Shown here: one piece after another, positions 27,226 to 37,856 of the stretch | How positions within the stretch are numbered: position 1 is the first letter of the stretch | How the letters are laid out: each line of letters starts with the position of its first letter | Assembly: GCA_050250875.1 (NCBI GenBank) | Contig: JBFWNV010000001.1 | Span: forward strand, 682,001 to 746,000 | Source: CAWAYR01 sp050250875 | GTDB taxonomy: Bacteria > Acidobacteriota > Vicinamibacteria > Vicinamibacterales > UBA2999 | Length of the DNA stretch: 64,000 nt | Direction: 5' to 3' | Notes under the pieces: generated by a model | Databases searched by the model: none | Seen by the model: the letters and a program-made list of their open reading frames with translations, nothing else | Told to the model about the DNA's origin: nothing | Translations under genes and position numbers: made by a program

Positions 27226-29415
27226 ATGCGGCTGTCGATCATCCGGACCATCCTGCTGAAGGAACTGCGCGAGACGCTGCGCGATCGCCGCACGCTGCTG
27301 CTCACGGTCGGCCTGCCGGTGCTCCTCTATCCGCTGGCCATCCTGGCCTTCACGCGCATCGCCGAGTCGGGCGAGGACGCCATCGACGCCAGCCGCTCGC
27401 CGGTGGCGGTGTGGGGCACGCTGCCGCCGGCGGTCGCCCGCGAACTGGGCGCCGTCGAGGCGCTCACGCTGATGCCCTGGGCCGGCGTGCCCGAGGTGGT
27501 GCGCGAGGGCCTCCAGTCGGGCACGCTGACCCGGGTGGCCGCGGCGGACGTCGCCGGCAGCACGCCAGGGGCGCGCCGGCGCGGGGCGGGCAGCCGCACG
27601 GGGCCGGAGATCGAGCCGGAGAACCCGGTGCTGGCCGCGGCCCGCGAGGCCGTCGCGTCCCGGACGGTGGAGGCCGTGGTGGTCGCCTGGGCGGATGCGG
27701 CGCCCAACGTCGCGCGCGGCGCGGCCGCGACGATCACGCTGTACTACGATTCGGTGCGGCGCGAGTCGGTGGTCGCCCAGGGCCGCGTCGCCGACGCGCT
27801 CTCCGACGCCCGCGACGCCGTGATCGCCGAGCGCCAGCGCACCCGGGCCCTGCCCGACGGCTTCGCCCAGGCGATCGCCCTCGAACGGCGCAACACCGCC
27901 CGCGCCGAACGCCGCTCGGGCCAGCTGCTCGGCTCGCTGCTCCCTTACATCCTGCTCACCCTGTCGGTGCTCGGCGGGATGTACGCGGCGGTCGATCTGA
28001 CCGCCGGCGAGAAGGAGCGCGGCACGATGCAGACGCTGCTGGTGGCGCCGATCCGACCGGCCGAGATCGTCGTCGCCAAGTTCCTGGCGGTGTGGCTGCT
28101 GTCGATGCTGTCGCTGGTCGCCAACCTGGCCAGCCTGTCGCTCACCGTGTCGCGGCTGCTGCCGGCCGACGTCCCGGGCGTCGGCCTGGGCAACCTGGCG
28201 CTCGCCCTGGTGGTGCTGGTGCCGGTGACCCTGACGACTTCGGCGCTCTTCCTCACGCTGGCCTCGTTCGCGCGGGACTTCCGCGACGGCCAGACGCTGC
28301 TGACGCCGATGTACATGGCGGTGGTGCTGCCGGCGGCGGTCGTCGCCATGCCGACCATCACGCTCAACGCCTGGACGGCGTTCGTGCCGGTGGTCAACGT
28401 CACCCTGCTCATCAAGGCGCTGTTCCTGCGCGAAGCCACGGCCGACCTGGTGTTCCTCACGCTGGTGTCGGCGTCGGCCTACGCCGCGGTGGCCATCGCC
28501 GCCGCCGTGCACGTCTTCCATCGCGAGACGGTGCTGGTCGGCGAGCGGGCGTCGGTGCGCACGGTCTTCGAACGAGGTCTCGGCCGGCCGATCCCGACGC
28601 CGGGCCTGGCGCTGGCGATGTTCGCCGTCGTCCTCGTCGTCGCCTTCTACGGCAGCCTGGCGATGGGCGGCTGGCCGATCCACCAGGCCCTGCTCGTGCT
28701 CCAATACGGCGGCTTCCTGCTGCCCACCGTCGCCGTCATCTGGCTGTTCGCCTTCGACCCGCGCCGGACGCTGGCGCTGTATCGGCCGTCCCCTGGAGCG
28801 GTGATCGCCGCGGCAGCGCTCGGCGCCACCGCCTGGCTCGTCGCCGGCGGCCTGGTCGGCCGGCTGCTGCCACCGCCGGAATCGCTCACCCGGGCGATGC
28901 AGCGGCTGATTCAGCTCGGCGACGATCCGATGCCGCTCTGGGTGGTGTGGCTGGTCATCGGCCTGACGCCGGCGTTGTGCGAGGAGCTGTTCTTCCGCGG
29001 GCTGATCTTCGCCGGGCTGCGCCGGCTCGGCGCCTGGCCGGCGGTGCTGATCGCGGCGCTGCTGTTCGGCCTCGCCCACGCCTCGATCTACCGGCTGCTG
29101 CCCACCTTCACGCTCGGCGTGCTGCTCGGGGTGGTGCGCTGGCGATCGGGGTCGGTGGTCCCCGGCATCGTGATGCACGCCGTGAACAACGGCCTCGTCG
29201 GCACGCTGGCGCAGCGGCCCGATCTGGTGGCGCGGCTCGGCATGGACATGACGGCGGGGACGATGCCCTGGGCACCGGTGGCGGCGGGCACCGCCGTCAC
29301 CGCCGCGGCCCTGGGGCTGCTGTGGCGCACGACCCGCCCGGGATCCGACGCCGCGGCCGACGGCCGGACGATTACGACGCCGGCGCCGGCTCGGCCGGCT
29401 CCAGATCGACCTTGA
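27226..29415 (+). CDS. ABC-2 permease (NatB-like) fused to a CPBP intramembrane protease
   Basis: 729 residues from ATG 27226. The first about 450 residues are an ABC-2 permease: an N-terminal membrane helix after KELRETLRDRRT, a large soluble loop (about 45-235), then six hydrophobic segments starting at LLPYILLTLSVLGG, with AGEKERGTMQTLL. The C-terminal part is a CPBP (Abi/CaaX-like) glutamic protease. It has EELFFRG (motif 1, EExxxR), FGLAHASIYR (motif 2) and HAVNN (motif 3), all catalytic positions present. Its 44 last bases overlap the convergent MATE gene. Such fusions exist in databases; whether the protease processes a cargo or the transporter is unknown. Confidence 0.88.
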   Translation: MRLSIIRTILLKELRETLRDRRTLLLTVGLPVLLYPLAILAFTRIAESGEDAIDASRSPVAVWGTLPPAVARELGAVEALTLMPWAGVPEVVREGLQSGTLTRVAAADVAGSTPGARRRGAGSRTGPEIEPENPVLAAAREAVASRTVEAVVVAWADAAPNVARGAAATITLYYDSVRRESVVAQGRVADALSDARDAVIAERQRTRALPDGFAQAIALERRNTARAERRSGQLLGSLLPYILLTLSVLGGMYAAVDLTAGEKERGTMQTLLVAPIRPAEIVVAKFLAVWLLSMLSLVANLASLSLTVSRLLPADVPGVGLGNLALALVVLVPVTLTTSALFLTLASFARDFRDGQTLLTPMYMAVVLPAAVVAMPTITLNAWTAFVPVVNVTLLIKALFLREATADLVFLTLVSASAYAAVAIAAAVHVFHRETVLVGERASVRTVFERGLGRPIPTPGLALAMFAVVLVVAFYGSLAMGGWPIHQALLVLQYGGFLLPTVAVIWLFAFDPRRTLALYRPSPGAVIAAAALGATAWLVAGGLVGRLLPPPESLTRAMQRLIQLGDDPMPLWVVWLVIGLTPALCEELFFRGLIFAGLRRLGAWPAVLIAALLFGLAHASIYRLLPTFTLGVLLGVVRWRSGSVVPGIVMHAVNNGLVGTLAQRPDLVARLGMDMTAGTMPWAPVAAGTAVTAAALGLLWRTTRPGSDAAADGRTITTPAPARPAPDRP

Positions 29416-30775
29416 TGCTGCGCCACTTCCCCTGACGGAAGCGCAGGAACGACAGCGCGCACCGGGTGAAGTGGCCGAGCAGGATGGCCAGCCAGATGTC
29501 GGCCGGCTGCAGCTGACGCAGGCCCTGCAGCACCGAGCACAGCCCGATCGGAATCACCACCTGCGAGATGAGGGTGATGACCAGCGGGCTCCGGGTGTCG
29601 CCGGTGCCCTGCAGGCCGCCGGTGAAGGTGAGCGCGCCGCTGATGAAGAAGCCCGAGAGGGCCAGATAGCGCAGCAGCTGGCGGCCGATGTCGGACACCT
29701 GGCCGTCGGCAGCGCCGAACAGCCCGAGGAGCTGATTGGGAATCAGCAGGAACATGGAGCCGACGATGGCGGCGACCAGCAACCCGATCCGCGCCGCGGC
29801 GTAGACGCCCTGCAGCGCCCGCTCGGGCTTGCCGGCGCCGAGATTCTGGCCGGCGATGGTCGCGGCCGCGCCCATCAGGCCGACCGACGTCCAGGTGATC
29901 ATCGAGAACAGCTCGGTGTAGCTGATGGTGTAGGCGGCCTGCGCGGCGGCGCTGTGCTCGAGGCCGCCGATGAAGCGCAGCAGCAGGACGCCGGCGATGT
30001 TCATGGCGATGCCCTGCACGCCGGTGGGAAGCCCGAATCTGAACAGCGATCGAATCACCGTCCAGTCGGGCCGCGTACACAACTCGCGGCTGAAGCGGAT
30101 CACCAGCTTGCCCGAGAAGAGCAGCCACAGCGCGTAGCCGCTCACCGTGGCGGCGGCGATCGACGTGCCCATCGCCGAGCCGGCGGTGCCGAACCGCGGA
30201 ATGAGCAACAGGTTGAGCACCAGGTTGAGCACCGTCATCGTGACGCCGAGCCGCATCGGCGTTTTGGCGTCGCCGGCGGCGCGCAGCGCCGCCGACAGCA
30301 TGAAGAACAGCAGCATGCCGATGCTGAAGACGAAGTTGATGCGCAGGAACGGCAGGGCCTGCGCCCGCACTTCCGGCGCGGCGTTGACCAGCGTGAGCAG
30401 GAACGGCGAGGCCACGTAGCCGATGAGCGCCAGTACGGCGAACATCCCCACCGAGGTGATGAACGCCTGGTAGACGACCTTGTTGACCTTGTCGTGGTCG
30501 CCGGCCCCGGCGAAGCGGGCGACCAGCACCGCCTGGCCGGTGAAGAGCGAGGCCATGAACACGATCACGACCAGGAAGATCTGCCACGCCACGCCGATGC
30601 CGGCGTTGGCGGCGTAGCCGAGCATGTTGCCGACCAGCGCGTGATCGACCACCCCCTGCAGCCCGGCCACGAGATTCTGCAGCATCGTCGGCCAGGCGAG
30701 GCGCCAGACGGCCGGAGCGAGGGGGCCTTCGATGAGGGAGCGGTCGAACTTCTTCGGGGCGGGTACCGCGGCCAT
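29372..30775 (-). CDS. MATE-family multidrug efflux transporter
   Basis: 467 residues from ATG 30775 (MAAVPAPKKF); an in-frame start 60 bases upstream is possible. Two matching six-helix halves: the first starts at APAVWRLAWPTMLQNLVAGLQG, the second near FRFGLPTGVQGIAMN. Typical MATE features are LVGNMLG, ATIAGQNLGAGKPERA and GGLQGTGDTR. It would export cationic drugs or metabolites using Na+ or H+. The gene is 103 bases downstream of the topoisomerase B subunit on the same strand and overlaps the ABC-CPBP gene at its 3-prime end. Confidence 0.92.
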   Translation of the reverse strand: MAAVPAPKKFDRSLIEGPLAPAVWRLAWPTMLQNLVAGLQGVVDHALVGNMLGYAANAGIGVAWQIFLVVIVFMASLFTGQAVLVARFAGAGDHDKVNKVVYQAFITSVGMFAVLALIGYVASPFLLTLVNAAPEVRAQALPFLRINFVFSIGMLLFFMLSAALRAAGDAKTPMRLGVTMTVLNLVLNLLLIPRFGTAGSAMGTSIAAATVSGYALWLLFSGKLVIRFSRELCTRPDWTVIRSLFRFGLPTGVQGIAMNIAGVLLLRFIGGLEHSAAAQAAYTISYTELFSMITWTSVGLMGAAATIAGQNLGAGKPERALQGVYAAARIGLLVAAIVGSMFLLIPNQLLGLFGAADGQVSDIGRQLLRYLALSGFFISGALTFTGGLQGTGDTRSPLVITLISQVVIPIGLCSVLQGLRQLQPADIWLAILLGHFTRCALSFLRFRQGKWRSIKVDLEPAEPAPAS

Positions 30776-30878
30776 TCGGGAACGTCGAATTGTAGCGCGG
30801 GCGGCCGGACCACCGCGGAAAATGGGACGAACCACCGGCCAGACAGCCGGCGCCGGCAGCCGGGCGCCCGCCGGGCGG

Positions 30879-32777
<1,899 letters not shown>

Positions 32778-32815
32778 GGGCGGGGCTCGGGACTCGGGGC
32801 ACGGGGCCCGGGAGT
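32778..32815. repeat. Degenerate CGGGGCT heptad repeat
   Basis: About five imperfect units (GGGGCTC, GGGACTC, GGGGCAC, GGGGCCC) directly upstream of the topoisomerase start. The same family fills the junctions at 41068-41097, 48511-48614 and 48708-48735. Confidence 0.6.
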
Positions 32816-32878
32816 GCTCGGACGCGTGCAAACGAGTATAGCCTTGCCACCTCCGGCGAGGCGGCCTATGGTGGCGGC

Positions 32879-34255
32879 GTGCGAAACGCCACGCTCCTTC
32901 TCGGCGCCGGCCTGATGGCCGGCTGTTCGGCGCCACCAGCCAGCGCGCCTCCAGCCACGACCACCGCGGTGGTGTTCGACGGCGCGCGCATCGTCACCGG
33001 CGAAGACCGGCCGCCGATCGAGCGCGGGACGCTGGTGATCGACGGCGGGCGGATCGTCGCGGTGGGCGCCACCGAAGCCGTCCCGGCGCCCGCCGGCGCG
33101 AGCCGCGTAGACGTCTCGGGCAAGACCGTCGTGCCGGCGTTCGTCGACGCCCACGCGCACATCGGCTACATGCGCGATCTGACGAGTGGTCCACAGAACT
33201 ACACGCGCGAGAACATCGTCGACCACCTGCAGCGCTACGCCTACTTCGGCGTCGCCGCCGTGCAGGCGATGGGGTCGGACTTCACCGATCTGCCGTACCA
33301 GGTGCGCGACGACTCGCTGGCCGGCCGGATCCCGGACGCGGCACGCTTCCTCACCGCGGGGCGCGGCCTGGCGCCGCCCGACGAGGTGCGGCCCGACAAC
33401 ATGCGGCACTCGGCCTACCGGATCACGACCGAGGCCGAGGCGCGGGCCGCGGTCGCCGAGCTGGCGGCGCGCGGCGTCGCGATCGTCAAGACCTGGGTGG
33501 ACGACCGCGGCGGCGCGGTCCGCAAGCTCACCCCGCCGATCTATGGCGCGATCATCGACGAGGCCCACCGGCGCGGCATGCGCGTGATGGTCCACGCCAC
33601 CGGACTCGACGACGCCAAGGCGCTGCTGCGCGCCGGCGTGGACGGCTTCGGCCACGCCTTCCAGACGGTGGACGACGAGCTGGTCGCGCTGTTCAGGGCG
33701 CGGCCGCAGGTGTTCGTGCTGATGGCGCTGGGCGGCCCGCGACGGCTGGTGACGGCGCCGTGGCTCGACCCGGTGCATCCGCTCGTCGAGGAGACCGTGT
33801 CGCCGGCGCAGATCGCGCGGCTGCAGCGGCGTCTTGCCGGCCAGTCGCCCGAGGATCGCGCGCGGGCCGCCGCGTCATGGGAGCGGATGGCGGCCGGCAT
33901 CGCCCGGCTGAGCGCCGCCGGCGCGCGCATCGGCGTCGGCACCGATGGCGGCGGCCAGACCGGCGACCAGTTCGTCGGCTGGACCGTGCACACCGAGATG
34001 GAGAACATGGCGGCCGCCGGCATGACCCCGGCCCAGGTGCTGGTGGCGGCCACCCGCACCGCCGCCGGCGTGCTCGGCCTCGACGAGCTCGGCACCCTCG
34101 CCGCCGGCAAGAGCGCCGACTTCGTCGTGCTCGACGCCAACCCGCTCGACGACATCACCAACACGCGGCGGATCGCGCAGGTCTACCTGCGCGGCACGGC
34201 CGTGAACCGCGCCCGGCTCAGGGCGCAGTGGTCGGGCGGCGGCACCAGCCGGTAG
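32879..34255 (+). CDS. Lipoprotein amidohydrolase (imidazolonepropionase/prolidase-like)
   Basis: 458 residues from GTG 32879. Lipobox LMAGC near residue 16 implies an acylated, envelope-located protein. Amidohydrolase-fold signatures: VVPAFVDAHAHIG with H92 and H94, VKTWVDD (bridging lysine), VMVHATG, and GVGTDGGG with the catalytic aspartate. The C-terminal beta-sandwich ends GTLAAGKSADFVVLDANPLDDI, typical of the imidazolonepropionase-related group that includes Xaa-Pro and Xaa-Arg dipeptidases. Likely a metal-dependent hydrolase of cyclic amides or dipeptides outside the cytoplasm. Substrate not assignable. Confidence 0.88.
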   Translation: MRNATLLLGAGLMAGCSAPPASAPPATTTAVVFDGARIVTGEDRPPIERGTLVIDGGRIVAVGATEAVPAPAGASRVDVSGKTVVPAFVDAHAHIGYMRDLTSGPQNYTRENIVDHLQRYAYFGVAAVQAMGSDFTDLPYQVRDDSLAGRIPDAARFLTAGRGLAPPDEVRPDNMRHSAYRITTEAEARAAVAELAARGVAIVKTWVDDRGGAVRKLTPPIYGAIIDEAHRRGMRVMVHATGLDDAKALLRAGVDGFGHAFQTVDDELVALFRARPQVFVLMALGGPRRLVTAPWLDPVHPLVEETVSPAQIARLQRRLAGQSPEDRARAAASWERMAAGIARLSAAGARIGVGTDGGGQTGDQFVGWTVHTEMENMAAAGMTPAQVLVAATRTAAGVLGLDELGTLAAGKSADFVVLDANPLDDITNTRRIAQVYLRGTAVNRARLRAQWSGGGTSR

Positions 34256-34303
34256 CGCCGCGCCGGGCTTGCGTGCCGTAAGGGCCGGGCGTATCGTGCC
34301 CGC

Positions 34304-34699
34304 GTGAGCCGGGCCGCGCTCGTCGTGGTCGGCGTCCTCGCCTGCGCCGGATCGGCCGGCGCATGGTGGTACGTGTCGTCCGCGGCGGGCTCGCCGGCGC
34401 GCCTGGCCGCGGTCGATGCCGCCCAGACGCCCCCGGCGGTCAAGCGCGCGGCCCAGCCCTGGGCGCGCTGGACGGTCACCGAGCAGTTCGCCGCCGGCAG
34501 CGTGCTCGTACTGCAGGTGGAGACGTCCTACCTCGGCGAAGCGCTGCCGATCGCCCGCGCCCTGGTCGAACCGCACAAGGCCCGCTACGCCGAAGTGATG
34601 GTCTACTTCCACCGCCCCGGCCGCCCGTCCACGCTGCCGCCGCGCCGGGTGCAGTGGAGCCCGTCGCGAGGGTATGTGGAGACGGACTACGAGCAATAG
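34304..34699 (+). CDS. Hypothetical exported protein
   Basis: 131 residues from GTG 34304. One N-terminal hydrophobic segment (AALVVVGVLACAGSAGAWWYV) acts as signal peptide or anchor. The remaining about 90 residues contain WARWTVTEQFAAGSVLVLQV, and later ARALVEPHKARYAEVMVYFH, suggesting a compact alpha/beta domain. No family was recognised. The gene follows the amidohydrolase by 48 bases on the same strand and ends at a repeat-built palindrome facing the NYN gene. Confidence 0.65.
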   Translation: MSRAALVVVGVLACAGSAGAWWYVSSAAGSPARLAAVDAAQTPPAVKRAAQPWARWTVTEQFAAGSVLVLQVETSYLGEALPIARALVEPHKARYAEVMVYFHRPGRPSTLPPRRVQWSPSRGYVETDYEQ

Positions 34700-34704
34700 G
34701 TGCC

Positions 34705-34816
34705 GGGACCAGGGACCAGGGAAGAACGAATCACGCAGTCACGCTGGTCCGAAACCAGCGTCAGTTCCGTGAGAGGTCCTTCCCTGGTCCCCGGTCCCTG
34801 GTCCCCGGTCCCTGTC
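34705..34816. repeat. Repeat-built palindrome at a convergent junction
   Basis: GGGACCAGGGACCAGGGAAG (34705-34724) is complementary to CTTCCCTGGTCC and the following CCGGTCCCTGGTCCC units (about 34779-34816). The centre contains a second perfect hairpin, ACGCTGGT/ACCAGCGT, at 34741-34761. It probably terminates both the plus-strand hypothetical gene and the minus-strand NYN gene. Confidence 0.6.
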
Positions 34817-36379
34817 CTATCCCTTCGCCTTCCTCGGTGTCCGCGGCCGCCGCTGCCCGCCGCCGCCCGCCGGGGCCTTGCGGGCGCGCTTCGGCCGATC
34901 GGCGGCATCCTCGGCGCTCATCGTTCGGCGCGGGCCGCGCTTGACGCCACGGGCGACCGGACCGGCGCTGATCGGCTCCTTGGCGCTGCCCGGCGCGAAG
35001 AACTTCGACTGGTCGTCTTCGGGCTCGAGATCGTCGGGCACGATCGGCGCGATGGCGATCTGGGCCGGCAGTTCGTCGTCGCCGCCATCGCCTTCCCCGG
35101 TCGAGTCGGCCTCGGCGGTTTCTTCGCCGTCATCCGAGATCACCCAGCCGAGCGTGACGCTCTTGGGCCGGTAGACGTTGGCCGACGACGGCGGCGTAGC
35201 CGGCGCGGCCTCGGCCTCGCCCGGCGCCGACGCGGCCGGGGCCGACGGCGCGCCGGTGGCGCTGAACACCCGCAGGCCGCCCTGGCGGTCGCGCTCGAGG
35301 CGGATCAGGCCTTCCTTCTGGCAGGCCCGCATCAGATCGACGATCGTGCCGTACTTGCGGTCGTCGAAGTCGGGATGGCTGGCGCGGATGAACTGCTTGA
35401 TCTGGCGCAGGTACATCGGCCAGCGCGGCGGCTGCGGCGGATCGGCGAGCAGGTTGCGCACCAGCTCGACGCCCTCGGCGATCGCCTCGGCGGTGGCCGG
35501 GTCGATCTCCCGCGGCCCGCGCGGCGACGCCGCGGCCAGCGGCGGCGCGGCCGCCGCCCCGTCGACCGGGCTGCCCGGCTCGGCCGCCGGCACCGCCGCC
35601 TCGGCCATCGCCGCCCCCGCCTCGCTCAGCTCGACCAGCGTGCTGCGGCCGGTGTGCTTGAGCAGCACGATGCCCTTCTCGGCCAGCTTCTCGGCGAAGT
35701 CGCGGAAGCTGCTCACGCCGTAGTCGCGCTCGGAGAACGACGAGTCGAGCTGCAGCAGCGTGCTCTTGAGCAGGCCGAGCTGCGGCGTCACCTCGCGGTC
35801 GGCCAGCACCTTGAGGGCGCGGCGGACCAGCGGCACGACGCCGTCGATCGGCATCGTCTGTCCGACCGAGGCCGGCACCGACCGCGACCGATCGGAGGCG
35901 GCGCGCGGGGCGCTCCTGGCGATGTTCTCGTAGGCGATGAACTCGGTGCAGTTCTTCTGCATCACCTGGCTGGTGAACTGGCGGCCGCCGACCACGAACA
36001 CCTTCTTGTCGTACTGCTTCAGCTTCTCGACCAGGGTGATGAAGTCGCTGTCGCCGCCGACGATGACGAAGGCGTTGATGTGGTCGTGGGTGAAGGCCAT
36101 CTCCAGCGCGTCGAGCGCCAGGTTGATGTCGGCGCCGTTCTTGTCGCCGCCGGGCGTCATCACCCGCTGCACCAGCCGCACGGCGTGGTTGGCCATGGCG
36201 CGGCCGTAGTCGCCGCGCTTCCAGTCGCTGTAGGCGACCTTGGTGATGATCTCGCCGCGTTCCTTGATCGCCTCGAGCACCGCGCCGATGTCGAAGCTGA
36301 GGCCGAGGGTGTTCTTGACCCCGATCTCGATGTTGTCGAAATCGATGAACACGGCAATCTTGAGTCGTTCGTCTGACAT
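34817..36379 (-). CDS. NYN-domain protein with two OST-HTH/LOTUS domains
   Basis: 520 residues, ATG 36379 preceded by AAAGGA. Residues 1-155 form a NYN (PIN-like, LabA/DUF88) nuclease domain with the acidic triad in FIDFDNIE, INLALDALE and VGGDSDF. Two OST-HTH/LOTUS domains follow, at about 180-255 and 290-375, the kind that bind RNA (G-quadruplex RNA in studied cases). The last about 140 residues are low-complexity: alanine/proline, acidic, then a strongly basic tail. The protein probably binds or cuts RNA. It is 33 bases downstream of the MBOAT gene, though a functional link is unlikely. Confidence 0.88.
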   Translation of the reverse strand: MSDERLKIAVFIDFDNIEIGVKNTLGLSFDIGAVLEAIKERGEIITKVAYSDWKRGDYGRAMANHAVRLVQRVMTPGGDKNGADINLALDALEMAFTHDHINAFVIVGGDSDFITLVEKLKQYDKKVFVVGGRQFTSQVMQKNCTEFIAYENIARSAPRAASDRSRSVPASVGQTMPIDGVVPLVRRALKVLADREVTPQLGLLKSTLLQLDSSFSERDYGVSSFRDFAEKLAEKGIVLLKHTGRSTLVELSEAGAAMAEAAVPAAEPGSPVDGAAAAPPLAAASPRGPREIDPATAEAIAEGVELVRNLLADPPQPPRWPMYLRQIKQFIRASHPDFDDRKYGTIVDLMRACQKEGLIRLERDRQGGLRVFSATGAPSAPAASAPGEAEAAPATPPSSANVYRPKSVTLGWVISDDGEETAEADSTGEGDGGDDELPAQIAIAPIVPDDLEPEDDQSKFFAPGSAKEPISAGPVARGVKRGPRRTMSAEDAADRPKRARKAPAGGGGQRRPRTPRKAKG

Positions 36380-36412
36380 GAATCGTTCCTTTGTGGTTCT
36401 GGTTCCCGAAAG

Positions 36413-37846
36413 CTAGAACGCGAAATAGATGAAGTCGAGCGACGTCGTGCTGCGCAGCACGAGCGTCAGGGAGGCGAGCACGCCGACGCCGGCCGCCTGA
36501 ACGGCGGTGAGGCGCAGGCCCGTCATGCGCGATTCGATCCACGACACCGCCAGGACCCCGCGCTCGCGGGACAGGGCCCACAGGTCATGGACGAAGAGGG
36601 GCAGCGACCAGGTCGCCGCCAGCACGAAGAAGTGCAGGCCGATCGCCGCCTCGCCCTCCATCGAGGTGGCCGGCGACAAGCGCAGGAAGTGGCCGAGGAA
36701 CTCGGCGTTGGTCTCGCGGAAGAACAGCCAGCCGGCCATCATCGCCGTCCAGGTGAGGGCGATCTGGACCACGGCGAGCGGGCCGGGCCAGTGTTCCGGC
36801 AGCGCCAGGCCCCGGCCGATGGTCCTCGTGCCCCAGACCAGCACGCCATGATAGAAGCCCCACAGCACGTAGTTCCAGCTGGCGCCGTGCCAGAAGCCCG
36901 AGACCAGGAACGTGGTGACGAGCGTGCACGACGCCACCAGCGCCGGGCCGCGGTTGCCGCCGAGCGGGATATAGACGTAGTCGCGGAACCAGGTCGACAG
37001 CGAGATGTGCCAGCGCCGCCAGAAGTCGCTCGGGCTGTGGGCGATGTACGGGTGGTTGAAGTTGACCACCAGCTCGAAGCCGAACCAGCGGGCGACGCCG
37101 CGGGCGATGTCCGAGTAGGCCGAGAAGTCGGCGTAGATCTGCATGCCGAAGGCGAACACGCCGGCCCACAGCAGTTCGAACGCCGGGTCCTGCTGCGCGA
37201 ACACCCGGTTGGCGATCACGCCGACGTTGTCGGCGATGACCAGCTTCTTGAACAGGCCCCACATCACCAGCACCACGCCGCCGCGGGCGGCGTCGGCGTT
37301 CCACGTCCGTGGCCGCTCGACCTGCACCAGCAGGTTCTTCGCCCGCATGATCGGCCCGGCGACCAGGTGCGGGAAGAAGGCGACGAACAGCGCGAAGTCG
37401 ATCGGGTTGCGGCGGGCGCGCATCTCGCCCTTGTAGACGTCCACGGTGTAGCTCAGGGCCTGGAACGTGTAGAACGAGATCCCGGCCGGGAGCGCCACCT
37501 CGAGCAGCGGCGGCGCCACCTGCAGGCCGACGCTGGCCAGCACGTCGCGCACGTTGGCGACGAAGAAGTTGAAGTACTTGAAGACGCCGAGCATGCCGAG
37601 GTTCACGGCCAGGCTGGCGACGAGATACCGCCGCTTGCGCGACGGGTCGTCCTCCATCCGCTGGCCCGCCCAGTAGTCGACCGTGGTCGAGGCCAGCATG
37701 ATCGCCACGAACCACGGGTGCACCCAGCCGTAGAACACGTAGCTGGCCGCCAGCAGCAGGACGTTCTGGGCGCGATGCCCCAGCCGCCAGTAGATCGTCA
37801 CGACGATCAGGAAGAAGGCGGCGAAGTCGAGGCTGTGGAAGATCAT
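36413..37846 (-). CDS. MBOAT-family O-acyltransferase (AlgI-like)
   Basis: 477 residues with about ten to twelve membrane segments. The family core is present: PAGISFYTFQALSYTVDVYKG, FPHLVAGPI, YADFSAYSDIARG, PSDFWRRWHISLSTWFRDYVYIPLGGNR and the catalytic histidine in SGFWHGASWNY. AlgI/DltB-like proteins move acetyl (or other acyl) groups across the membrane to polysaccharide or teichoic acid. The preceding gene, ten bases upstream, encodes an SGNH-like protein that would be the periplasmic partner, so the pair likely O-acylates an exported glycan. Confidence 0.92.
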   Translation of the reverse strand: MIFHSLDFAAFFLIVVTIYWRLGHRAQNVLLLAASYVFYGWVHPWFVAIMLASTTVDYWAGQRMEDDPSRKRRYLVASLAVNLGMLGVFKYFNFFVANVRDVLASVGLQVAPPLLEVALPAGISFYTFQALSYTVDVYKGEMRARRNPIDFALFVAFFPHLVAGPIMRAKNLLVQVERPRTWNADAARGGVVLVMWGLFKKLVIADNVGVIANRVFAQQDPAFELLWAGVFAFGMQIYADFSAYSDIARGVARWFGFELVVNFNHPYIAHSPSDFWRRWHISLSTWFRDYVYIPLGGNRGPALVASCTLVTTFLVSGFWHGASWNYVLWGFYHGVLVWGTRTIGRGLALPEHWPGPLAVVQIALTWTAMMAGWLFFRETNAEFLGHFLRLSPATSMEGEAAIGLHFFVLAATWSLPLFVHDLWALSRERGVLAVSWIESRMTGLRLTAVQAAGVGVLASLTLVLRSTTSLDFIYFAF

Positions 37847-37856
37847 CGGCGCCCGA

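Noticed and set aside
30848..30859. GCCGGCGCCGGC palindrome between the topoisomerase B and MATE genes
   Set aside because: Short self-complementary GC strings are expected at this base composition; no loop or U tract makes it a terminator.
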